Shown here piece by piece: positions 40,101 to 52,100 of a stretch of DNA of 64,000 nt. The notes under the pieces were generated by a model. The model was not told the origin of the DNA and made no database searches. It saw nothing but the letters and a program-made list of their open reading frames with translations. Each line of letters starts with the position of its first letter. Position 1 is the stretch's first letter. Location of the stretch: NCBI GenBank assembly GCA_948146395.1, contig OX411543.1, positions 56,783,689 to 56,847,688 on the forward strand. The letters run 5' to 3'. The position numbers were made by a program, and so were the translations under genes. This stretch comes from Fragum whitleyi (taxonomy: Eukaryota; Mollusca; Bivalvia; Cardiida; Cardiidae).

Positions 40101-43100
40101 GGCCTTAATGACAATTTTCTCGTTTACACTCTAGAAGTTACAAATATAGTCCAATCTTGTTCAAATTTGGTCAGAATGTTTATTAAGTCACAAGGATGAA
40201 CTCTATAGAAAATTGGAAGCATCCATGCCATATCATGGGAAAAGGGGCCTTAATGACAATTTTCTTATTTACATCCTAGAGGCCTCAAATACGGCCCGAA
40301 ATTCATGAACTTGGTTTTGTTGAGAAATTATCTCTTTTATGATATCTGCCTATTTAATTGATGTGATGTCCAAGGAGTCAAAGAGACTCAGGTGAGCGAT
40401 CTAGGACCATCATGGTCCTCTTGTAATTAATTGTTAGATTCTGCCTTGCAATATCTCATTGGAATCGTCTCAAAGAGAGGATCCCAATGAGATAATGCAT
40501 GGTAGAATTCTATGTTTAGTTAGTTCTGTAGAAATAACTTTCATTTTTGACATACGCACAAAATGATCGTAAGATGTTTAGTAAAACAGGCCCCACATTA
40601 CCGAATTGCCTTGTGTACCTGCACTTTGCTTTCTGTTTCAGGATTGCATGCTTCTACTGCTTTCATATCAATTATTGAATATTGAGATTTTTCCCCATAT
40701 ACATCACTTTTCAGAAATAAAAAAAGGTTGAATGTATTTGATGATATAACCTGTGTAAGTGTTTGCCTTTCCATGTATATGTTCATGTTGAAAAATGAAT
40801 ATCACGGAGTATTAAAAAAGCAAAAATCTTTTAACCAACAACTCTAAATATATCTTTATTCTTTCATATTTGACAGAATCCTGCATCTAATCATATAGAG
40901 ATTAGAATGGAAATATTGTCCACAATTTTGGTTAGCTATCAGAATATTAGCATATGCTTTTGTTTAAGTCATTATATCCCCCACCTACGAAGTAGAGGGG
41001 GGTATATTGATTTCACCATGTCTGTCTGTCTGTCCATCCGTCTGTCCGTCCGTCCGTAGACCTTTTCATTTCCGGACTGTAACTCAAGAACCAAATGACC
41101 TACAGTCATGAAACTTTACACAAATGTTCCTTATGACCCAAGGAAGTACCCTATTGTTTTTGGGTTATGTAGGTCAAAGGTCAAGGTCACAGTCAGCTTT
41201 TGTTAAATTTTCGTTTCCGGACTCTAACTTGAGAACCAAGTGACCCACAAGCATGAAACTTTATGCAAATGTTGCTTATGACCCAAGGAAGTGCCTTATT
41301 GTTTTGGGGTTATATAGGTCAAAGGTCAAGGTCACAGTCAACTTTTCATCAATTTTCATTTCTGGACTCTTATCTCAAAAACCAAGCGACCCACAAGCAT
41401 GAAACTTTATGCAAATGTTGCTTATGATCGAAGGAAGTGCCCTATTGTTTTTGGGTCATATAGGTCAAAGGTCAAGGTCACAGTCAATTTTTCATCAATT
41501 TTCATTTCTCGACTCTTATCTCAAAAACCAAGTCACCCTGAATCATGAAACTTCATGCAAATGCTACATATGACCTCAATATTAGTTACAAACACATCCT
41601 GCACTTATAGCACTTGCATTCTGACAAAGCGCTTGTGGGGGGGTATTAGTCCGCTCTGCGACAGTTCTAGTTATTAATAATCTCTGTATTAAAGTTAGTG
41701 CTTTATGTTGGAGCTTGAGCCAATCAGTCTGGATTTTTCGCGATCATAATTCATTTATTTGTCAGTGGATTTTCAGATAGCTCATAAGTCAAGATCTCTT
41801 CTTAAGGTCAGAGGTTAGATTCTAAAGCCTATCTAGAGATGTGTCAGTCGATGAAAAAAAAGAGTATATGTGTTCATTTTAAAAGACTAATAAACACTTG
41901 AGTTGGAAAATTGAACATAATTATGTCACTTATTTATCAAGCAGGACAATGGGTTTGAGCATTTTTGAATGGTATGAGTGAGTGTTTGGAATGAATGAAT
42001 GGAGCACTGAGTGAGCGATTAAGAATGGTTTTGATTGAGGTGAATGTCAATTTCACAATGTAAAAAAATGTATATAGTTGTATGACCCTGCATTCTGAAG
42101 GGTCATCAGGAAGACTATCAATAGGAGAGTCAATGAAAATATTCTTTTGAATTTTAAATATAATTAATTTAACATCAAAATATGTCTTAAATGTTCTATT
42201 AACTTTGTTCCTTTTCAAACTAGTATAATCTAAGGTTATAACTATTACTGTTTAAACCTAATTATAAATTGACATTTCATCTCAACTCTTTTCTAATCAA
42301 ATGTTTAGGGGAAATTTATTTAAGTTTTCCTCTTTTTTTTGCCCCAGATTTGATTTACAAAATCTTGTCAGCTGAAAATCAAGAATTTATTACTGTGACT
42401 TAGTTTATGAGTATCTTTCACCTTTAGAGATAGTTGTTGGTGTTTCTTTAATGCTTTTCAGAGGTTTATAAGGGAATAATGGTAGATTATCATTTTGATT
42501 AAGACACCACCTTAACAGTGAAATACGAAAACTTATACCAAGCTTTCATTGATTTCAGCCTAATTGACGTCATCTCAGCCGAGCCAAAAAAGAGACATGA
42601 TCATGAATGTTGCAATCGCATGCAAAATGACACTCTGTAATAGTGTCCTAAATTTCTCACAATTTGTCTCATTTATGCATTAAAGAAATAGAATAATCCT
42701 TTTTTCTTTCCATTAAGTTCGATTGCTATTAATTTCCTGAACAATAAAAGCTATTTTTCAAAATATAGCTTTTGTTAATCACTCAATGAAATATGAATTG
42801 ATCTTACTCTGAAATGAATGATTATCGTCTAGTGTATTTTTTTATTTTAGCCATAATAGGTCACAGCTGTCCAATACTTTGTCCAAGTATAGCCCATAAA
42901 ATTACTCTAAACCTACAAATGATTTCCCCAGATTTAAGACTGCATCCTTCGTGGGAGGTATGAAAATGTGAACTTAAAACGCCATGAATAGCAAACACAT
43001 CATGAAAACGCAAATTTAAATTGAGTTTGCAAAACTTTTCCACCTATGATGAACACATATTGAGAAGTCCTATTTATGTGTTTTCTTTTGCGGCATTCAC

Positions 43101-46100
43101 AGATAGTAACAATCCACAAGTTTAAATTGCGCGAAAAGACTGCTATTATCAAAACGCAAACATTTTAAGCTGCAAACTCTTTATGGTTTACAGTAGATTA
43201 TTTCTAATCTAATGCTTGAATATTTTTTGAATACAGTAGCGATTAATCCATATTTTCCATGTTTTTTCTTTGTTTCAGGAGCTAGAAGAAGAGAATGAGC
43301 AGATGAATGAAGATTTAAAGAGTATGCGGTACAAATACAAACAGCTACAAGATGCCTATGATGGTCTAAAAAAACAGCTCTCAAAACCGGAGGTACCCCC
43401 TGTGGTATGTTTGAATTTAGATTTAACAATCTGCATTTCAGGATAGGTCAGGGTAATATTATTGTACTTAACCCTTTGCTGTTTAATCCCTGCTTTTTAC
43501 GTGCATTTGGTTTTGTGATTGAGAAAACATTGTGAAAAAAGAAGAAATTGCTTCTGACAAGCAATTTCTTCTTTTTCCACACTATTTTCTACCCTACTGA
43601 ATGATTATTTTTCAAATTAAATCCACTTTAAATTTTCGTCTGCAAAACCTTTGAATTTGGCCAGGTCTAAAATTTTATAGAACAGGAAAGGGTTAAACCT
43701 TGGTCCAACTTATTTCTGACCCCGGGGCAAGAACTGTTGCCTGATGTATCAGAGTAATATTCAGACAGCAGGCTACCAGCTTATGACTGGTTCCAATATC
43801 CAGGGGTGTGAAATTCCCATGCCCGACTTGTCCGACTCAGGCTTTTGTACTTAAGGACGAGTAAATTTTTCTAAGCCACTTGTCCAAGGACAAGTAAATA
43901 CCAGGGCAAATCTTGGAATGTTACTTAAAAGAATTAAGAGAGAAATCATCCTAATGTTGATATCATAGAGTAGAAAACACTGTTGTTAATGAAGAAAATG
44001 CTGGATACCAGCATTTTCTTCATCAAAAGACAATGTTTTTCTCAATTTTTTCTATTTACTCTTTAGCGGACAAGTTCATTTTGATCCTGATCGAGTAGAA
44101 AATCCGCTTTTACTTCCTCAGGGACAAGTGGAGAAAACTCGTATTTCCACACCCCTGCAATATCGTCTTTCAAAATAGCATAGAATTATGTAAGGCCATT
44201 CTGAAGAATGTAAGACTAGTCTAGCCCCCGGTAGGATCGTATGCCAGAAATAAGTTGGCTCTTACAATATATGAAAGTGCTTAGACTTTATGAATGTGCT
44301 TACACTGATTCATATGCTGATTCCTGGAATACTTACAATTAACACTTTCCTGTTTTACAAAATTTTAGACCTGTCCAAATTCAAAGGTTTTGCAGACGAA
44401 AATTTAAAGTGGATTTAATTTGAAAAATAACCATTCAGTCGGGTAGAAAATAGTGTGGAAAAAGAAGAAATTGCTTGTCAGAAGCAATTTCTTCTTTTTT
44501 CACAATGTTTTCTCAATCATAAAATCACAGGCATGTAAAAAGTAGGGATTAAACAGCAAAGGGTTAAACCCGCTTTGGCTATCTCAGCGTAGATCTAACT
44601 TTTGTTTTAGTATTTTAGAAGTTCTGAGTAATGACATTTCTGTTCAAGTAGGCAGCTCTTGTTTGATGCAAATTTATAGCCAAGTTATTTTAGAAAATAT
44701 GCAAATTTGGATTTTAATATTTACTCTAAATTTGTTCATGAGATTGATTCTAAACTCCTTTCAATGTGCAAAATGTTTCTCAATTTACAGTAAGACTTAT
44801 ATTGCTTTTACAGTAAACTCCTGACATAACCTTTTCCTTTGGACAAAAATTACATCTTTATATCCAATTATAACTCAATTGCATAAAAGCATATATGAAA
44901 TAAGAAAAAAGTACATACAGAGCTTCAGATTGACAGTGGGCCCGGGTCATTTCTCACATGATGACCCACAACTTTCCAACAGTTGGGGTCCTGTGACCCT
45001 GTCCTGCTTGGATATGAAACATTTTTACCATAATGAAAATATGCTTTGGCCCATCATTTCAGGAAATGACCCACAACTTTTTACCTCATGGGTCAATTGG
45101 ACCCATCAGTCTTGAAAAGAATCTGAAGCCCTGTACATAGAACTTTATTCCCAATAAGATTCATTTGTCATGTGTTTTACTGTATACACTGATGCCGATT
45201 TATTATACTCAACATAATTTTTGTGGGAATGTGATTGCTTTTGAGTTAATATAATCCATGTGCTAAGGTAAGTGATTGGGTTTCCATGAAATTCTCCCAT
45301 CGTCAATATGATTAACTTGTTCATAAATTTTACTCACAGAAACATGATTTAAACTATTTAACACCAAGAAATAGGTAATGAAACTACTTTCGGATATGTG
45401 ATTGTGTTATAATGGATATAATTACACTCCCCTTTGAAGAACAGGGGGTAAGTTGCTTTGCTCTTGTCAGTCCGTAGGTAGACTGCCTTTTGTCAGGAGT
45501 ATATCTCAAAAATCCTGCAAACCTATGATCATGAAACATCATGGGTGGATAGATCTCATTAAGGAGAAGTGCAGTGCAGTGCACATGAACCATACTCTAC
45601 TCATCATATTTTTAGCTCACCTGAGCATGAAGTGCTCAAGGTGAGCTTGTGGGGTTACTTGATGTCAGTCGTCCGTTGTGCGTCGTCCGTCGTCAACATT
45701 TATCTTGTGGACACTCTAGAGGCCATATTTTTAGCCCAATCAACCTGAAAATTGGTCAGAATGATTATCTTGATAAAATCTTGGACAAGTTCGAAATTGG
45801 ATCAAGTGGGGTAAAAAACTAGGTCACAGGGTCAAATCTGAGAAAAACCTTGTGGACACTCTAGAGGCCATATTTTTTAGCCCAATCAACCTGAAAATTG
45901 GTCAGAATGATTATTATGATGAAATCTCGGACAAGTTTGAAATTGGGTCAAATGGGATCAAAAACTAGGTCACAGGGTCAAATCTTAGAAAAATCTTGTG
46001 GACACTCTAGAGGCCATATTTTTAGCCCAATCAACCTAAAAATTGGTCAGAATGATTATCTTGATGAAATCTCGGACAAGATTGAAATTGGGTCAAGTGG

Positions 46101-49100
46101 AGTAAAAAACTAGGTCACAGGGTCAAATCTTAGAAAAACCTTGTGGACACTCTAGAGGCCATATTTTTAGCCCAATCAACCTGAAAATTGGTCAGAATGA
46201 TTATCTTGATGAAATTTCGGATAAGATTGAAATTGGGTCAAAAGCTAGGTCACAGGGTCAAATCTTAGAAAAATCTTGTAAACACTCTTGAGGCCATATT
46301 TTTAGCCCAATCAACCTGAAAATTGGTCAGAATGATTATCTTGATGAAATCTCGGACAACTTTGAAATTGGGTCAAGTTGAGTCAAAAACTAGGTCAGGG
46401 GGTCAAATCTTAGAAAAACCTTGTGGACAATCTAGAGGCCATATTTTTAGCACAATCAACCTGAAAATTGGTCAGAATGATAATCTTGATGAAATCTCAG
46501 ACAAGTTTGAAATTGGGTCAAGTGGGGTCAAAAACTAGGTCACAGGGTCAAATCTTAGAAAAATCTTGTGGACACTCTAGAAGCCATATTTTTAGCCCAA
46601 TCAACCTGAAAATTGGTCAGAATGATTATCTTGATGAAATCTCGGACAAGTTATAAATTGGGTCAAGTGGGGTCAAAAACTAGGTCACGGGGTCAAATCT
46701 TAGAAAAACCTTGTGGACACTCTAGAGGCCATATTTTTAGAACAATCAACCTGAAAATTGGTCAGAATGATTATCTTGATGTCATCTCGGACAATTTTAA
46801 GATTGGGTCAACTGGGGTCAAAAACTAGGTCACGGGGTCGATATTTGAAAAAACTTGTGGACACTCTAGAGTCCATATTTATAGCCCAATCAACCTGAAA
46901 ATTGGTCAGAATGATTATCTTGATGAAATCTCGGACAAGTTATAAATTGGGTCAAGTGGGGTCAAAAACTAGGTCACAGGGTCAAATCTTAGAAAAACCT
47001 TGTGGACACTCTAGAGGTCATATTTTTTGCCCAATCAACCTGAAAATTGGTCAGAATGATTAACTTGATGAAATCTCGGACAAGATTGAAATTGGATCAA
47101 GTGGGGTCAAAAACTAGGTCACGGAGTCAAATCTTAGAAAAACCTATTAAGATTGTTAATTCAGGTGAGCGATTAAGGGCCACTATGGCCCTCTTGTTTT
47201 AAGTTATTGCCCTTTGTTAGTTGACAAAGAATAAGCCATCACCCTGCTCTTATGGGGTGCCTAAATGTTTTACAAACATCTCTTGCTTCATCTTTGCCTT
47301 GGCCCCCTAGTTTGAGCATAGGTTCCACTCAGATGATGTCAAAAAGAGTGAAATGAACACAAGCGGGGTATACTTTATGTGGTAATTTCACTGGTGTGGC
47401 GTGAGTTTATCAAGTGATAATCTATCGTTATTTCTTGATAATCCATCGAAAAGCATTCAAGAAAAAAATACTATTTCTTATTTAAGGACCAAGAAGAAGT
47501 TCAAGAGCTAGAAGATGAACTAACAGTCCTTAAGGCCCAGCTAACAGAGGAGCAAGACAAGAATGTCAGACTTATTGACAAGCTAAAAGTTGTGAGAAAG
47601 AAGTACAAGGGAGAGGTTTGTTTTGTTTGTTTCGGAAAGCATGAATGAAAAATTAGCTCAAGAGGACCATTATGGTGCAACAATGCTCCTTCCTTTGTTT
47701 CCTTGGTTCCTCTCTAAAGCAAATTAAAATGTCTTTAAAGATCATTCATTGACCATTTACCCTTGTCATGCTGAATACAAAAGCTTGGCAAAATTATATT
47801 TAAATCAAAGTGCTGGAAGCTCTGTATTTCCTAATTGTGAGTCAGCATTTGACTTTGAAAAAATAATTCTGAAACTTTTCTGGTTTGAAAAGGAAAATCA
47901 GGTTGTATGGACTAAGATCAGACTGCACATATGTGCAGGCTGATGTTTGTCCATACCTCCTGTCAAAGCAGGAATATTCTGGGATCAGCATGACAAGAGT
48001 TTAAAACTATTCACCTTCAAAGGAAGAGTGAACTGCAACATTTCCCTGAGCCTGTTTGTAGTCATCACCATCCATGCATTCAGAATGATAAAAAGGATGC
48101 AAACTTTTTTCAAAATATACTACGCTTTGCACACAAGTGCATGTGAAAAGCAGGATATAATTTGCAGATGGTTTGTGCCATTTTGTCATCCTAAATGTAG
48201 GGCAAGTTTCTTGGTGCACATCAAAGGTTCAGCACAAAACAGTTGTAAACTGAAGATATGCTTATAGGCAGTGTTTTGCACAGAGCCATTGATATAATTT
48301 GTTAGCCAGTGTGTGTGTCTGTCCAATTTTGCCGAGAGCATAAACAACACAATTCAGATGGATTTCAAGAAAAATTAAGCAATGTTTCTGTGTGCTATGT
48401 TATGATTAACTAAATGAATTATGTTAAGGCAGGTTCAAGGTGAAATTATTTGCTGAGGGCCCAGTTTTGTAGAGAAAATAAGTATGGTTAATGTATTTGT
48501 TCAGTTGTTACCTACCTGCCATGATTAAGCTATTTGGAAAAAAGTGATTTGGCAGATCCAAAATCAAGGTCAAAGCTTAAGGTCAAAATTTTCTGGAAAT
48601 GAACTTCAAAATTCATGTCCTGATTTCAAATGATATTTGCACATTTTTTTCAACTTCAATGGCTCAGTGTGAAACAGTTGTTAGCTCCTATGTGTTTTAA
48701 GCAATTTTAATTGTAATGTGAATATTATGTTAACCCTTTGCTGTTTAATCCCTGCTTTTATGTGCCTGTGATTTTATGATTGAGAAAACATTGTGATAAA
48801 AGAAGAAATTGCTTCTGACAAGCAATTTCTTCTTTTTCCACACTATTTTCTACCCTATTGAATGGTTATTTTTGAAATTAAATCCACTTTTAATTTTCGT
48901 CTGTAAAACCTTTGAATTTGGACAGGTCAAAATTTTGTAAAACAGGAAAGGGTTAAGGGTGTTTCAACTAATATTATGTTAAAGGTGTTTCAACTACAAG
49001 GAACTTTTGCAAAAACTCAGTTAAGCTAAAACTTTGTGACAGCTGAATTATATCATTTAACTTTCATTTACAGACCGAAAACTCTGATGACGATAGCTGG

Positions 49101-52100
49101 AATGACAGTGATGATGAACTCTTCGATTCATCTTCTCTTCGTGAGTAACTCTTTACCAGAATCACGGTTTGCTAATGTGACATCATCGATTAATCAAATC
49201 ATTTTCCACATTGAAAATCAATAGTTCAAGGAATATGCCAAAGAAATTATTTTATTCACTGCTTCAATTGCTTAGTGGTATTGGTACTTGATTCATGACC
49301 TCCAGGTTTGCAGATTGAGCCACACAATCATGGGGTGTGTTTAGGGACTAAACATTCCTTAAAACATCTGAAAAACAGAGTTGCAGTAGGTTTTTCTCCT
49401 CATTATTATTCAGATGAGTACCTACAACATTGAGTTTTATTGAGAAATACAGATTTTACACTTGCATTAGGCCCTCTTGTTCTGAACCAGCAGATTCACC
49501 TCATGATTTTCAATTTTATTTACAGCTCGTAAACCCCAAGTGGTAGAACACAAGCCACAGACTCTTCTCTTGCTACAAAATCAAGTCGCCCAGCTGAGAC
49601 AGGACAACAAACAACTGAGAGAAAGACTCCAGGTAGAGTTGCAGAATAATGTTCTCTGTGCATGACTTGTTTGGGATAGGGATGTATTTAGCACTAGAAT
49701 TAATCGGAATGTAAACTGTGTTATGACGAGTTAACAACTGAATTCTCATACAATAGATTACTCTTTAAATATTTCCCGAGTCATTGCCTCAAACTCTGTA
49801 ATTTTTGGTTTGTCTGTTGTAGAAACAAAAAGGCAATGTATTTTAATTCTACCCTTGCTATTTACAACAAATTCCTGCTATACAAAAAGCTGTTGCTGAC
49901 AATTCAGACTAAGATTTGCCTGCATAGAAATGCAGTCTGATCTTAGGCTACACTGCCTGCTTTGTACACTATCATTGTAGTGAAAACTTGGGCCAATCTA
50001 ATTGAAATTTCCCTGAAATGAGTAGGATAAGGGATAATTACTGTAGTGTTACATGTATTTGCATTGGTCTTGGTGTCCACATGAATTCATGCTATAATTA
50101 TAAAATTAGGAATCCAAACACAGGCTAGTGGTAGCATAATAATGAATTGAATAATGTGAGAACAATCAAGCCATTAGGACCATCCAGGATTTCCATTCCT
50201 AACTCGGCAACCTTTTTGCCAAAATTTAACAATAGCAGGGGTGTGGAATTCCCATGCCCGACTTGTCCGACATGGGCTTTTCTACTTGTGGGCAAGTACA
50301 TTTTTCTCGGCCACTTGTCCGTGGACAAGTAGATACCAGAACAAATCTTGATACAGTACTAAATGATCTAGGAGAAAAGTCATCCTTTTGTTTGTAAAAA
50401 AAAGGGAAGAAAACATTGATTTTAATGAAGAAAATGCTGGGTTACAGCATTTTCTTCATTAAAATCAATATGTTCTCAATATTTATCTACCAACTTTTTT
50501 GTGGACAAGTACATTTTGATCCTGGACAAGTAAGAAATCAGTTTTTACTCGTCCAGGGACAAGTAGAGAAAATCTGTATTTCCACGCCCCTGAATAGTCA
50601 ATGTGACACAAGTCATTGTCTTCCGTCAATGGGTGGAAGAAAAGGAGAACGCCTATGTGGTTTTTCGCAGCTGGTGGTATGGATGAAATGTTGAACTGGT
50701 TTGAAAAATGACAGGAAACTATGAGTAGATACACCAGCTGCAGTGATAAAACAACAATACTGGTGATAGAAATTAGGCCCCATACAAACAAAAAAGATAT
50801 CTTTTAAACCAATCTAATAAAAAATAGCCCCAGCAGAGGTCAATCTAACACTGCATTTCATAAACAGACATGTAGTCATTTTTAAAAAAACTTTGAAATT
50901 GAAGATTGGTCAAAAGCAATAGCAAATTTTGACCTTAGTTGGCTTGTGTCATACTCTTGTCTGACTAGAGTCATTACTTTTCTCAATTACAAGCCAAGTG
51001 CACATGCAAAGCAGGATATAACAGGAAGCAACATTTTGTCATCCTACACACAAGGCTGCAGATATAACTGCATGGCGAGTAACACATAATTACTAGCAAT
51101 ATCAAATGAGCCAGTGCCTGACATTTTCAAAACTTTGACATCTTAACGGGGTGCAAATATTTAGCATCCAAAACAGCTGTGTGATGCAATTAAGTTATGG
51201 CCTAACTGTCTATAGATACATTTACACTTTATTTATATATAAAGCGCAGAGTGGAGATTGTGGTCATTCTGGAGATGAACAGGCTGGCCTGTATCTTTGC
51301 TTTGCACACATTTAGAGTGTTGGAAATATACCACGCACAGGCTCAAATTATCTTTGTAAGACCTGTAAGCATTTTTTAAGCATGGAAAATTTAGCTTTGA
51401 AATTTATCAGAATATAACAACTTTAACTTATTTGATGTATCATATAAATTTTATCACAAAAATAGTTACAAATTTTTTGATATTCAAAAATGGGTTTGAA
51501 GTCCTATGGAAACAATGCAGTAAATGGTCGAGGCACAAGATTAGAAGAGAATCCAAATTTGAAAATGAATTTAAGTTATTATTTGGAACTTAAATATATC
51601 ACTGGGCGTTTTCAGAAGAATGGAACAACCTTGAATACTCTGTTTGGTTGGAGAGTAAGTATGAGTGGATTGTATAGATTTATGGCTATTTTCAATCATT
51701 TTTCTGTTGTTCCTATTATAGACCAGTGTAGAAGTATCAGTCCTTTATCATTTAGATTAGAATTTGTTCACTCCTTCCATTACATTTATTTGAAATCTGG
51801 GTATACTCCAATAAAAAAGTAGGTACAGTAAACCCTTGGTATCATGGTACTTGGAGAAGCAAAAGTAAAATATTCTTTTTTAAATATGACCATGAAATCA
51901 ACTTGTGTATAAGTAATATTTGAGCATTTGCATTGTATTTTCAATAATGTCACATATGCGTGGGGTACAAACATTCAGCAGCATGTAGACTACATATAAC
52001 AATAAGTAATTTTCCTGAATACCTTAAGAGGGGTCAAGACCTTGGGTCCCTTTTTACTAAACATCTTACAATCATTATTTGCGTAAGTCAAAAATTAAAG

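Noticed and set aside
45898..46828. Series of 62-71-residue ORFs (MVRMIILMKS type) that look like a repeat protein
   Set aside because: They are the same frame in successive 145-bp units of RC-15. The 144, 146 and 135-bp units break the frame, and stops recur in each unit.
39297..47197. CRISPR-like arrays
   Set aside because: The repeats are whole tandem units without unique spacers, in a eukaryotic intron.
45614..47197. Centromeric or macro-satellite array
   Set aside because: Only about ten units, bounded by clear element ends and nested in another element, so it is the inside of a transposon.
51490..51822. 110-residue ORF in the long intron
   Set aside because: No domain, no splice sites in matching phase, AT-rich codon use as in random sequence, no relation to the gene.
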